This document shows positions 43,070-53,758 of a stretch of DNA of 64,000 nucleotides, one piece after another (position 1 is the first letter of the stretch; the number at the start of each line of letters is the position of its first letter). Made by a program: the position numbers and the translations under genes. The notes under the pieces were generated by a model. The model was not told where the DNA came from. It ran no database searches and saw only the letters and a list, made by a program, of their open reading frames with translations. This DNA is from Roridomyces roridus (Eukaryota; Basidiomycota; Agaricomycetes; Agaricales; Mycenaceae). The DNA is taken from positions 62,001 to 126,000 of the forward strand of contig JARKIF010000053.1 in NCBI GenBank assembly GCA_029378245.1, in the 5' to 3' direction.

Positions 43070-43810
43070 TCATTGGCAAATCGTCCCCGGGATAGAGTAT
43101 GTAGGAAAAAACGAGACTGAGGCACAAATATAAATCAAGCACCGTAACCTAGACGTCGGAATGAGAAATCGCCACGAAACGTTAACGGCGAGGGACGCAC
43201 CAGCATTTTTTTTGTTCTTTTCTTTTTCTTGACGACCCCCCACGTCCCCGAAAAGCTGGCGCCTAAACTCTTCTCCGACCCTTGAGCCGCGCTGTCGATG
43301 GGTACGCTGGGCGTTCTCCTTTCCTTGACTCTTGCACGTCTTGAGAGTGCGGTACGCGCCGCCGCCGCCGTTGCCGTTGTTCACGGGCTTGAGGATCTTT
43401 ATGTGCTTGGTCTTGGGCTTGCGCGGGACGGTGTCGACATCCATGGGCGTGTCGACGTTGGCAATGTCCGTGTCAATGTCCATCGGTACTGGAGGTGCGG
43501 GCGCAGGCGGTGGAGGAGGAGAAGCAGGCAGAGACCATGCAGGCTGGTATAAGACGTGGATCGGGGCGGGTGTGCGTGGCGGGAGGGCAGCGAGTCCGCG
43601 TCGAGCTTGATATCCGTGCATGAGCGAGGACCTAGGAATACGAGGGCGGGCCCGAGTTGGCGCGAGCTGTAGGCGTTTTGCGGGTCGGTCGCCGCCGTAG
43701 TCGTCCAGCTTGCGCGAGACCTTGTTGAGGCTGAGGGAGGAAAAGGTGAGGTCGAAGCCTCGGGGAAGGGGCGAGGCTGTCGGATTGAATAAGAAGCTGG
43801 GCGCAGACAT
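43070..43810 (-). CDS. Unrecognised proline-rich, basic protein
   Basis: Translation from the ATG at 43810 gives MSAPSFLFNPTASPLPRGFD; an upstream in-frame ATG at 43933 would add ~41 residues. The body has RPAKRLQLAPTRARPRIPRS (basic), an ASPPPPPAPAPPVPMDIDTD proline stretch and a KTKHIKILKPVNNGNGGGG linker, then EEFRRQLFGDVGG. A GTGCGT...CTCAG intron near 43110-43202 is a multiple of three and may be spliced, after which it ends VSFFPTYSIPGTICQ. Nothing identifies the family. The start is uncertain. Confidence 0.5.
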   Translation of the reverse strand: MSAPSFLFNPTASPLPRGFDLTFSSLSLNKVSRKLDDYGGDRPAKRLQLAPTRARPRIPRSSLMHGYQARRGLAALPPRTPAPIHVLYQPAWSLPASPPPPPAPAPPVPMDIDTDIANVDTPMDVDTVPRKPKTKHIKILKPVNNGNGGGGAYRTLKTCKSQGKENAQRTHRQRGSRVGEEFRRQLFGDVGGRQEKEKNKKNAGASLAVNVSWRFLIPTSRLRCLIYICASVSFFPTYSIPGTICQ

Positions 43811-43933
43811 TGTGGTGTGTAGAGTAGAGAGACGATGAGGGTGGCTGACACTCAAGCGAGACATATTTGATGAGCTGACGCTTGTTGTCGTCGGCGCAAT
43901 CGGCACGTCAGTGAACCATTGATGGCGCATCAT

Positions 43934-44520
43934 TCGGTCTTGGGCTCCAGAAGGCTCGGTTCAAGCATCCAAGTCTACGCAGTGGAAAATCGTCTCAGAC
44001 TGTTCGATGACGTCCATTCAACTCACCTCTCTGCAACTCGATCGGAATCATCGGATCGGTGGAACCGGCAGGCACGGAAGCTCCACTCCAAAGTCTCGCG
44101 ATTGCAGGAACGAACAAAACATGTTCCTTCCCCTGAGTAGAGAAGATCTAGAGGTGACGTATACCCGACTGTTTCTGCCGACTTGGCTTGATTATTCAAT
44201 GTTGGAATTCGGTGCTGTGAATCGATTCGCCGATGTAATTAGTATTCCACCTGCTGTGTAAGGACCTTGAGGAATACGCAAGCCAAGGGGTGAAAAAGGG
44301 ACTCCAGACAGGGAGAGCTCCCGCGGAATCATCGACCTCCGGTACCCCTAAAGCTGTGTTTTCGATCTCCTGTTGCCTCCCCTGTGTCGTCTCCGGTGGG
44401 GTACATAGCCAGCGGGTGTACTCCACCCAAAATCATCCGTTGCTCCCACCCACCACCCTTCTCACTCACCGTGGTTGCCTCCTGATTCACATACTTCCCT
44501 CCAACCATCCTTCACCTACC
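43934..44520. other. Intergenic spacer
   Basis: No feature was recognised; a CT-rich leader ends at 44520. Confidence 0.35.
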
Positions 44521-44766
44521 ATGTTGACCACCGCCTCGCACCCCGTCCTCGTCGAAGTGACGGTCCACGAGCCCACCATCAGCGTCTCCCGCCCTCCTTC
44601 AATGGAGGAGGTCCAGTTCCTCATCGGCTTCGAGGCACTCATGGACCACCGCGAGCTCGCGAGTATGAGCCGTGCCGCATATACGGCCCAGGAGTCTCGT
44701 GCACGTCGCCCTGCAGCGGCAGTCCGTTCGAGACGCACGCCGTCACCCACCGAATCGGCGTTTTGA
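44521..44766 (+). CDS. Small 81-residue protein, unknown
   Basis: MLTTASHPVLVEVTVHEPTI starts after a CT-rich leader (CAACCATCCTTCACCTACC), as in other genes here. A helical segment SMEEVQFLIGFEALMDHREL and a basic C-terminus (RARRPAAAVRSRRTPSPTES) are the only features. There is no intron or signal peptide. Context and leader make it plausible but not certain. Confidence 0.45.
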   Translation: MLTTASHPVLVEVTVHEPTISVSRPPSMEEVQFLIGFEALMDHRELASMSRAAYTAQESRARRPAAAVRSRRTPSPTESAF

Positions 44767-45027
44767 ACGCTCGGGGCCCAGGTTCAGAAACATCATTAAT
44801 CCCAGACCCAGACTTGTGTATAGCTAGACATCCGTGCTTTCCTCTGCTTTGCCATTATACAACCTTGTAATTGTAATTTACCGCGCACTGTACTCGCCAC
44901 TCGTGTTTAACTTATACACCTTGGAATTCGAAACCAAAACAGACCAACATACTTCACAGATTCACAAAAAAAGTACACAAATCCAAGACGATTCCTTCCT
45001 TCCTTCTCGATCCCACCGACAGCCAGC

Positions 45028-45763
45028 TTACGCGCCATACGGCGCCACAACCTCCCACTTCCTCACAAACTCCACAATCCGCTTATTAAACGGCTCAGGC
45101 CCACACCCCGTCGTCGCATTCACAGCCGCTCTGTGGTCCTCGCTCTCGCCAATCTCAAAGACCCACCGGCCTTGATACCTGTCCAGGGAAATTCAAATCA
45201 GCCACTACTAAAGAAGAAGAAGACGATGGGGGAATGAAGGAATCCGACGTACGTTCCGAGGACAGACGTGTCCAAGAGCGCTTCAAAGAACAAACCAGGG
45301 AAGAATCCGCACAAGTTGGTGTCCGGGCCAGATTCGAGGCTACGTGAAATTTTTCGTCAGCCATCATATGACCTCGCGACAACAGAACTCACCCGAAAAT
45401 GAACTCCTCATCACCCCCAGGCGGGGTCTCAAACACAGTGATATTCTTCGCGAACCCATCAAACGCGATCTGCGCGTCTCCTTCGACAGGGAACTGAATA
45501 CCAAGGTCCGCAAAGTCGCCCTGCGTAACGGTCTTGTTCACGATGAGGTTGGCTGGGGAGGGTCGGAATGGCCCGACAGTCACAGTGATCGGCGGCGTAT
45601 CCTGGCGCGCCGCCAAAGCACCCGACCCAGCCACCGTGCCAATGGTGCCTTGAATGACCTTGAAGTTCCCGTTGCCGGTGGTGATCTTTCCAGGGAAGGT
45701 CGGGGTGGCGGAGACGAGTGCGCCGAGGAGGAGGGCGAATTTAGCAAAAGCAGTAAAGTGCAT
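45028..45763 (-). CDS. Small secreted protein, unknown family
   Basis: This has three exons and about 200 residues. MHFTAFAKFALLLGALVSAT is a clear signal peptide. The mature part begins PTFPGKITTGNGNFKV and contains the repeated NITVFETPPGGDEEFIFG region. After a short intron it continues LESGPDTNLCGFFPGLFFEALL, then TYQGRWVFEIGESEDHRAAV and ends KWEVVAPYGA. Only two cysteines remain after the signal, so one disulfide is possible. A TATAAAAGG element sits about 40 bp upstream of the ATG, suggesting strong expression. Secreted agaric proteins of this kind are often unknown; no enzyme motif is visible. Confidence 0.7.
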
Positions 45764-45800
45764 CGTTGAATGTACTGGTCAATTGACGAAGGACCCGCAA

Positions 45801-45810
45801 ACCTTTTATA
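45801..45810 (-). promoter_or_regulatory. TATA box of the secreted protein gene
   Basis: TATAAAAGGT on the minus strand lies about 40 bp from the start codon at 45763, implying a very short 5' UTR. Confidence 0.6.
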
Positions 45811-46459
45811 CCCTTGGACCTTTCCTCGTCGAAGAGAAGGGAATCCAACTCCGCCCGAAGGAAGGTCGAACAAACGGTCATGGCCATCCAAGACCGTCGT
45901 GAGCTCAAGTCCAACTCCGCAGCACGTTCAAACCCTGCTCCGCAGCACTCCTCGAGCTTCGATTCATCGTGATGGTGGCATGTCGAGAACTGTCCATGTG
46001 TTCCTCCTCGGCGGGTGTCTAAATACTAAAAAGGAGCATTGCTTCCGATCATGAGCGTCCCGCGCCTTGATCTTTGGAGTCGTTGCAACCGACCAGCGCC
46101 CTTGACGCCAAGAGTGCGAGATAAGTAACCAAAAGCTAGAAACTCAGGCTCGGGTGGGCACTTGAAAGAAGTCGAGCAACATCTTCCCCTTCCTTGTCCT
46201 TCGTCAACCACGGAACCGGAACTAATGATACTCTCAGTCATACGTATCAAAATGAACACTCCACAATTCTCACCGCCGAGGCTTTTGTTCTCTATTTAGT
46301 AGTCAGTGTGAAAGAACAAAGTCATCAGAATCTTCATGCAGAGCTTCTTTCCGCAGTCGTAACCAACCACGCCTGTCTACGCTCTCTCGTGGAGTCTAAA
46401 GGAATGAGCATTAACTCATAAATTATTAAAACGAGTTAGTAAAAGTCCGCGGTGCGTCT
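45811..46459. other. Intergenic between the secreted protein and Iml2 genes
   Basis: No gene was recognised; the last part is the 3' flank of the Iml2-like gene. Confidence 0.35.
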
Positions 46460-49106
46460 CTACAGCCGTTTGGTATGAATACCTTCGAGAGCCGCATTTG
46501 TCCGCACATGAAGTGCGTTCTGTTGTTGCTCCGTCAGAAGCCTGCAGCCAGGGGAGTCTGATACGTTACCTGCATGCTGTACTTTCCCTACAGCCGCAAA
46601 AGAAATCACCAGGCACGTCAGACAGATGGAGAGAACCAAGGAAAGAAACGTAAACAGACCTTCCTACCCGACGGCCCAACCTCCAGGTACTTGCCTATCA
46701 ATTCCCCAATTTGTTAGACAGATACTCACACCAACGTTCGAAGAAACCAAACGCACCGGAAAGCACCAGCTCGAAATGCCTCCTGGCCTCCTTCTCATCA
46801 CCCAGCCTCGCGAGCAACCGACCGAGTTCAAAGTCTGCGTGCATCAAATTTAAATCCACACTCAGAGAAAAGAAAAAGAGTGTGATGAGACGTACGTGAA
46901 TTATACACCACATAATGATCAAACTCGATCTTCTCGCCGTGCTCAAACACAGCTTCAAACGCCTCCCGGGACGCTTTGGCTGCATCGTCCCGAGCCATCT
47001 GGGGCACCTCCTCCTCCGGTCCGAGCACGGCGTCGGAGTTCTGTGTCGTCAGTTGCGTCGTCAAGAACACGTGGAGGAAGAAGAGGGGGAACACGCACAG
47101 GGAACGCAACGTATCGCAAACACAGGCCCTCCAAATATTTCGCCAAACACCAATCGTCCCAATACCCCTGCGCACTCTCGCCTTTCTCCTTGAGGCTGAC
47201 TAGCTCAGCGCGCAGGGAAGGCAACATCCGCTCTTCTATGACGCTCCGCGGCGGCGCACGCGCGATACCAGAAAAGACAGCGCTCAGCTCGAGCGTGGGG
47301 AGTAGTAGACGTCCCTTTTGGGAAAGACATTTGCGCGCTTTGCGGGCGACGAATTTCTGTCGAGTGTATCAGTTTGGCAGAAGAGGCTCAGGACCCAAAC
47401 GCACCTCAAGCGGGATCGACTTGCCCGCAATCTTCTGCCTCAGCTCAGGCACGCGCTCCATAAGCTTCATCGCCTCCTCCTTCCTCTTCTCCGTCGTCAC
47501 GTCATCCTCCTCCTTGGCTTCCCCTTCACTACTCGCCAACAAACAAACCGCCATCCCATACGTATAGATACACTTGCTCCACGTCGCCTCCTTCTCCAAC
47601 ACCCTCCAACACGCTAAACTCTCTTCCACATCCGCAAGGTTGAAGTTCGCCAACGCCATCTCCCAATACGATATATGATGTAGGTTGCGGTATTGCGATT
47701 GCGCAGCAATAGCTTGCCTATGGTACGCAATGGAATGGGCGGGTTGGCACCGAACAGTCGAGAGGAGGCCGGCGAAAAAGAGGAAGAAGACGCCTGCATC
47801 ATCGATAAGAACAGAAGAGCAAGGTGCAAACAACTAACCCTCTGGATAGCGCTTCAAATTCCAATTCACAATCCGTGCCGCCATGGAAACATCAACGCAC
47901 TCGAACGTGAAGCTCCCAAGTGCCAGATGGAACACGACCAACGCCAAATCGCACAGAGCACGTCGCGCACCTTCTTGCGCGGTCGGAATGTCCGGCGAGA
48001 CGTTCTCCCTCTCCGCGTCCACAGAGGTTTTCTTTTCCCCGGAATCCTTACTCGGCCTGGACGTGGATGGTCCACCCCACCCACCCGCTCGCCCGAGAAT
48101 GTCCAACGCCTCGGCACGATCGGCAGCGTACCCAAACATCTCGACGAGATTGATCACGCGCGCGGGGAGGAGCGAGATGATGAGACTGCTCAGGCCCGTG
48201 CCGAGGTAGACGCCCGAGCGAAAGTGTGCGTCGATAGCCGGTGATTCGATGCGCTCACCAGAAGTGGCGGAGGCGGCGTACTCTGCGTCGACGGTGGTAA
48301 TGTATTTGTAGAGTGTACGGTAGATGCCGATGACGGTCCGGAGGTTGAGGCTATGGAAGAGTCAGAGGGCGGCGGGTGATGCGTAGCGGTGAGAACGGAC
48401 GCCTCTTTGATAAACGCCAGCCAGTCGCCAGAGTACACGATCCCAATGATGGCCTGGCAGTTGTTTGGAAGAGAATACAAGCAATGTTCAGACGACGCAC
48501 CTTCTCGACCAGACTCTCCGCATAAATGAGCTCGGCATGGCGCTCAACGTCCGTCATTGTCTTGATCCATCCCACTCCGGTTGTATTCAGACTCGACACA
48601 CTGCGGGTCGAAAATCAGGTTCCGACCTCCGCCGGCGCTGGGAATAAACTTACACGTAGCCCGCAAGCCGCGACGTGAGATACGGCGCCTTTTTGCGGTG
48701 CTGTGAAGCGATGACGACGCACTGCTTTGTGTGCTCCAGTGCAGCAAGAAGGTCCTGCGCGTGACCTTGTCAGCTGAAGAGTAGGCATCGAGTGGAACGA
48801 CGACGCACCTCGTCCGCAAACGACATGACACCCTTCATGCACTGAATCAGACCAACGGCCGACGCAAAATACAGCCGTTGCCTGCGTAGGATTCAGGTCC
48901 GGAGGATGCCACCCCTAATAAGCGCCGCACCTTTTCTTATCGTTCTCGCTCATGTATTCCTCCGCCTCCACCATCTTGCTGGATAGGAAAAGATTAAGTG
49001 CATAGGCGGCGCTGGGTATGTCGTCGAGGGCTTTGGCGGGGTTATAGGGCGCTTTCACGGGCACTGGTGACGTGTAGATCGACTGATAGGATGTGCTGCT
49101 GGCCAT
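46460..49106 (-). CDS. iml2: Iml2/TTC39-family TPR protein
   Basis: About ten exons. The start is MASSTSYQSIYTSPVPVKAP. Then come SAAYALNLFLSSKMVEAEEY, LIQCMKGVMSFADE and LLAALEHTKQCVVIASQHRK, and WIKTMTDVERHAELIYAESL with SGDWLAFIKEA. The long central region (LNLRTVIGIYRTLYKYITTV, GTGLSSLIISLLPARVINLV) and YWEMALANFNLADVEESLAC with TPR-like helices follow. The carboxy end is ELGRLLARLGDEKEARRHFE, then after short exons KYLEVGPSGRK, GKYSMQ and NALHVRTNAALEGIHTKRL. The family (yeast Iml2, animal TTC39) consists of TPR proteins linked to lipid droplets and inclusion-body clearance. Order and landmarks match it well. Introns are GT-AG, ~50 nt; one C-terminal microexon encodes only GKYSMQ. Confidence 0.85.
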
Positions 49107-49685
49107 GGTGACGGGGGGTATTCGCAGTTAGAAGTGGATGTAGGTAGGTGAAAGGCGCATCGGTAAGCGGAAAGCTTCTAGGGATCGTTTGCTGAGCAAG
49201 GTGGGCGAGACGGTGGAGGGCAAGGGGTATTGTCGGAAGAATGGTCCGAGATTGCAAATGATTGACCCATGTGGCAAAAGTGGCGGAGAGTGGCGGCCGG
49301 AGATTCAGATCAGAAAAGGGTAGAGTCCGATGGGCGCCAGTCCAGCAATCTCTGTTTCGAGAGAGTTTATCGAGCATGCTCGGCAACGCACAAGGAACGC
49401 CGCTACATGGGCGTTCGGGACAAGGGGATGTTTGTTTGGCAGGACCATCGGCATCGATACTGCACGTGTTGATGGATTACTGATCCAGCTGATCTTACGA
49501 AATTCACAACATTTTCAACACCTAAAGACACATTTCTGTACGCAAACAACAAGAAATTGAAGAGATGCGATTCCGTCCTCCCGCGAATTCCAGCCATACT
49601 CAAGCTATCCGGGGAACCTGTGGGATGGTGAGCCATTTGAAATTCCCAGTGGTATTGCACATCAAAGACTCACACCTCGAAACGC
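49107..49685. other. Intergenic, with a 220-bp direct repeat
   Basis: The segment 49252-49480 is repeated in direct orientation at 53476-53695, just upstream of F-box pseudogene E. No gene was called. Confidence 0.5.
49252..49480. repeat. 220-bp direct repeat, copy 1
   Basis: Words such as ATTGACCCATGTGGCAAAAG and TCTCTGTTTCGAGAGAGTTT match 53476-53695. Copy 2 is the promoter side of F-box pseudogene E, so copy 1 is a stray fragment of an F-box promoter. Confidence 0.75.
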
Positions 49686-50060
49686 TCAAGAGCAGACGAA
49701 CGAGTTGACGCTGGTGCCGACGTTGACATTGATACACTCGCCGCTGCCCTCGGTGCCGAAGTTGAACGACTCGCCGGTGCAGTCGTCGTTGGTGAAGAGG
49801 ACGACATTGCCGTTTCCGTTGAGGACCTAACTTGAACACCATAATAATTAGTGTGAGTGAGAATACTGGGAACGGCAGATACTGACCTGGAAAGAGTGTC
49901 TGTTTTGGAAGCCCCCACAATCGCCGTTGCACGAGACGACGGAGCCTTCCGCGCCGTTGCAGGTGTCGCCGCTGAAGGCGACAAAGTTGGAAGCGTTGGC
50001 TTGGAGTGCTGTAGCCAGGATGGCGACGGTGACGAGCTTAAGAGAGATGGTGAATTGCAT
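49686..50060 (-). CDS. Small secreted cysteine-rich protein with two internal repeats, copy 1
   Basis: Exon 1 (49887-50060) encodes MQFTISLKLVTVAILATALQ, a signal peptide, then NASNFVAFSGDTCNGAEG and NGDCGGFQNRHSFQ. Exon 2 (49686-49826) encodes VLNGNGNVVLFTNDDCTGES and INVNVGTSVNSFVCS, total about 104 residues. The two exons look like two copies of one motif: (F/V)xxF(S/T)xDxCxG...C...SF. Six cysteines (three per repeat) suggest an extracellular disulfide-stabilised fold. A CATAAATA TATA-like box and leader are shared with the second copy. No family was named. The copy at 51431-51799 is its inverted duplicate. Confidence 0.75.
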
Positions 50061-51430
50061 TGTTTCTGCGATTGACTTGAGGGAGGTCGGTTGACTTCTG
50101 GGAGTTCGACCTTTTGTGCGGCTGGTATTTATGCGATTTGGAGTTGCAGATGGGAATTTTCTGGGCACTGCACGCCATATCACAAATAAGTACGGATGAA
50201 GTAAAGGTCGGCGCCCCCGTCATGCTCGGCGATGAACGAATCGAAGGATACTCCCGGGGAAAGTCCAAAAGTAGAATGTTACAGCCTGGTTCTCCAGGAG
50301 TCCAGGACGAACGAACGATTTCACAGCTGAGAACCGGGGAAGAGAACGTTCACTGTTCAGTACCATCACGAAATCAATCGAGAGTCAGCTGGTGCGCACC
50401 TTCCTTTCTTCGAGCATCAATTTCGGTTCTATCTCCAAGCGAAGAGACTTGCTGCGTGGTCTCGGCTTCTGGACTCAAAGTACGGAATGCGAACGGCCCG
50501 CTTTCCCTTCAACTCATGAACTTCGATACCCTGGGCCGGTCAACCTTCTATTTGGCGGAAACATTCTCAGCATCCTCTGAGGCGGGCCATGGGAGTGATT
50601 TAATATGCATGAATCCTCAGCCTCGAGCTCCTTATGGATCAAAATGACGGTTGAGTACCCTCGGCATATCTCACGGGGAGAAACTTTGAAAACTCATCTA
50701 GAACGAAATCGTGAGGTTAACGTTGAAAAAGGGATGGGACCGTCATCTTCGCCGGGTCGATGCATTCTCGGCCTCTTGACAACGTCTGTATTGATCTCTT
50801 TCGGCATCGGATGGATAACATTCGTCGAAATATAGAGTCAACGCTGGTATTCGGGCGGAGTCGGAAAATGCGAAGGCCCGGTTGATTGAATTTTTCAAGC
50901 TCACCAGTTCGTTCCGAATCGATTTTTTAGTTGAATGCCACGAAATGAAAGGAAGGTATTCAACCGTCGTGTGTCTCCATCGGAGGGTGAAGGAGTCCAG
51001 GCTGAGGATTCAGATCAATCCCAGGCCGATAATGTTTCCTGTTTCCAGATTAGGAGGTTAACCGGCCCAGGGTATCGAAGTTCATGAGTTCAGGTGAAAC
51101 AGGACGCTCATATCCAGTTCTTTGGGTCAAGTGTCCAGAACCCGAGGCCACACAACAAGTCTATACTCTTTGCCAGCTGAGCCAGGATTAATCCGTTGCT
51201 TGAGCGCCGGCGCCTGATCCATCCATCCAGGCTGTAGTAATCTACTTTTGGATGTCCTTCGATTCGGCAGCGCCGAGCATGACGGGGGCGCTGAACTTTA
51301 CTTCATCTGTACTGGGCGTGCCGTGCCCAGAAAAATCCCATCTGCAACTCCAAATCGCATAAATACCAGCCGCACAAAAGGTCGAACTCCCAGAAGTCAA
51401 CCGACCTCCCTCAAGTCAATCGCAGAAACA
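50061..51430. other. Divergent promoters and palindrome centre
   Basis: The first and last ~120 bp are the matching leaders of the two secreted-protein genes. The centre has no gene. Confidence 0.45.
51358..51365 (+). promoter_or_regulatory. TATA-like box of the secreted-protein gene, copy 2
   Basis: CATAAATA lies about 66 bp upstream of the ATG; a closely similar element is upstream of copy 1 in the opposite arm. Confidence 0.5.
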
Positions 51431-51799
51431 ATGCAATTCACCATCTCTCTTAAGCTCGTCACCGTCGCCATCCTGGCTACAGCACTCCAAGCCAACGCTT
51501 CCAACTTTGTCGCCTTCAGCGGCGACACCTGCAACGGCGCGGAAGGCTCCGTCGTCTCGTGCAACGGCGATTGTGGGGGCTTCCAAAACAGACACTCTTT
51601 CCAGGTCAGTATCTGCCGTTCCCAGTATTCTCACTCACACTAATTATTATGGTGTTAGGTCCTCAACTGAAACGGCAACGTCGTCCTCTTCACCAACGAC
51701 GACTGCACCGGCGAGTCGTTCAACTTTGGCACCGAGGGCAACGACCAGTGCATCAATGTCAACGTCGGCACCGGCGTCAATTCGTTCGTCTGCTCTTGA
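51431..51799 (+). pseudogene. Small secreted cysteine-rich protein, copy 2, nonsense codon
   Basis: Exon 1 (51431-51604) is the same as copy 1 by eye. Exon 2 (from 51659) reads GTC CTC AAC TGA, where copy 1 has GTC CTC AAC GGA. One substitution therefore stops translation three codons into exon 2. The rest of exon 2 remains open and family-like (NVVLFTNDDCTGESFNFGTE, then GNDQCINVNVGTGVNSFVCS), so the loss is recent. If translated it would give only the signal peptide and first repeat, about 61 residues. Confidence 0.85.
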
Positions 51800-52181
51800 A
51801 TTAGATGGCAAGTGCGAATCCTCCACCCTTTGATTCAAGTCTACTAATTGAATTGCAGGAAAGGCTAAATCGGAAAGCGCAACTTTTGTTTTGGTCCGAG
51901 TCATTTAGTAATATGTGTGTACTGGGTCGAGTTTGAAATCAATATGGTTGTCTGAGAATGGGCCGAATTCTCAAAGGATCGCGTTCGGACATCTACCAAT
52001 CGATTCCTACGGTCAATCCGCATGTCGTAGGGTACACAATCAGATTTATTAGTCCATCCGAGGACCCGGGAGTGCGTGATACTTGATTGTTGGACTGCCC
52101 ATTCAGTCATGGACTGAATGCTTCAGGCACAGGGAAACTCACATAAAATGAGTCAGCGCTCATCGGGAATCAACCATTCAC
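51800..52181. other. Intergenic before F-box pseudogene E
   Basis: No feature was recognised. Confidence 0.35.
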
Positions 52182-53458
52182 CTACCTGACACCCGTTCCG
52201 CAGAGTACTCTCTCCACATCCTGCCAAGTGGCTTGAGAATCAAAAATTCTAGGCACCACCACCACTGCCAACTCGTAATCTCCCCCAAGAGTATCAGCAA
52301 GGGTCTCAACACGCCTGAGACTGGGAAAGATAGCGTTGATGTACTGGCCAACGCTGACAGCGTCTCCAATGGGCGAGCCCTCGACGTTCAAATATCGCAA
52401 GGTCTGAAGGGACACAGCGCCGTGTGATTCGGGGAGCACGGTCGCATCAAACGACATGGAAAGACTGGTCAACTGGGGGCAGTATTGAGGAAACGCCTGG
52501 AGGCATCGAAGTGTAGCTCGGGGAGCGGGGGTACCGCAGAGTGCCTGCAAGTCAAGATATTCGATATGACGCCAAGAACGCGCCATGTCCGTGACGGTTT
52601 CGTCGTCCAGGTCAAAGCCAACAGGCGTTGAGACTGACAGAGATGTCAAGTTTACAAAGCAGAAAAGGTGCCGGAGCGATGGGCCGCGGATAAGATGTGC
52701 AGCGACGTGAGCTCCGTCAAACGAATTGTCGCTACTGTGGAATGCGAGTTGTTGCAGGGAGGAATGAGATATTCCAGTTTCGATGGCAGAAAACAGACGA
52801 TGTACTTTCAACAGTGGGCATACCACAGTGAGGTCCACAAGCGAAATCCCATCAGCCCATTCCAAAAAACGAGTAGGGGCTTCGATCTCAGCGTCCAGTT
52901 CCAGAGTCCGGAGAGTTGGGAATGCCATTCCATCTTTGTTGGAAGGAAGGATGGCAGGGATATCGTTTAGTTACAGATACTGTAGATCTGGGCATCGAGC
53001 GAGATGCTCAAACGCGGCGGCATCGACGACGTCTACATCTGGATTGGACGAGAGAGATTTGACGCGCGCAGCGTGTACGAGGACGCGCTCAAAGTCAGAC
53101 TGTTGCAAGGGGCGAAGCGATTGTTAGACACCGCGGAAGACTTGAAGCGCTGCTTTTGCCACGTACCATGCTGTATGTAGCGCGATGCCGCCCGTGTGCC
53201 TCCTGAATTCGAATCTCGAAGGCATCTGGCAGGGAGGCAGCGAAGGAGATTCCACAAAGCCGCAGTTTCCCAGAGCAGATCGAGCGCATGGACTGAAAAG
53301 ACCGTCGACGTCCTAGCCAGGACCCCAAGGTCCCGATGATCCATGACTCTGAGCCGGCCACGTTCAAAGTCGGTGACAGGACCTTCTGAACTAGGCGATT
53401 TCTGTAGATGGCGGCATACAAGGCCGACAAGTTCGGGAACCTCGAAGCAGCGATGCAT
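52182..53458 (-). pseudogene. F-box/LRR-like gene E, deleted, frameshifted and nonsense-bearing
   Basis: Exon 1 starts MHRCFEVPELVGLVCRHLQK at 53458. Near 53225-53245 the frame slips: LLRCLPARCL is read where LPDAFEIRIQEAHGRHRATY in the other frame is the family continuation. Exon 2 is internally shortened: SDFERVLVHAARV passes directly to KSLSSNPDVDVVDAAAFEHL, so about 110 residues present in gene C are missing. A TAA then interrupts LQYL before LNDIPAILPSNKDG. From MAFPTLRTLELDAEIEAPTR to DVERVLCGTGVR the frame is open. These lesions make it a clear pseudogene. Confidence 0.85.
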
Positions 53459-53475
53459 GGAGGAGAAAGGCAGGA

Positions 53476-53695
53476 GGCAAATGATTGACCCATGTGGCAA
53501 AAGTGGCTGCCGGAGATCAGCCTTCAGGAGGGGAGGCTCTAGAGTCGCCGATGGGCGCCAGGGCAACAATCTCTGTTTCGAAAGAGTTTATCGAGCACGC
53601 GCGGCAGCGCACAAGGAGAGCGCCGCTACATGACCGCTCGGAACAGGCGGTGATTTGTTTGGCAGGGCCATCGGCATCCGCACGTGTCGACGGAT
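53476..53695. repeat. 220-bp direct repeat, copy 2
   Basis: It matches 49252-49480 and lies just upstream of F-box pseudogene E, close to the leader of MASLP copy 2. It contains ATTGACCCATGTGGCAAAAG and GAAAGAGTTTATCGAGCA. Confidence 0.75.
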
Positions 53696-53758
53696 CAATA
53701 CCTTTGCTTGCTCATGCTTTTCCATCTCTGACCGCAACCAGACCATCTCCCGACAGTC

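Larger units (their letters stand above)
49686..51799. repeat. Large inverted repeat (~1-kb arms) around the secreted-protein genes
   Basis: The arms run about 49686-50650 and about 50970-51799, with roughly 300 bp between. Both ends carry the secreted-protein gene, facing outward. Homology in the inner arms includes GGGTATCGAAGTTCATGAGT and its complement GTTCACTTCG-type text near 50520 and 51075. The outer gene-bearing parts are nearly identical, while the inner ~500 bp has diverged more, as expected of an old duplication with later gene conversion or selection on the gene. Confidence 0.75.

Noticed and set aside
43298..43610. Plus-strand frames opposite the proline-rich gene
   Set aside because: They are antisense to a better-supported frame and show repetitive Gly/Arg composition caused by the proline codons.
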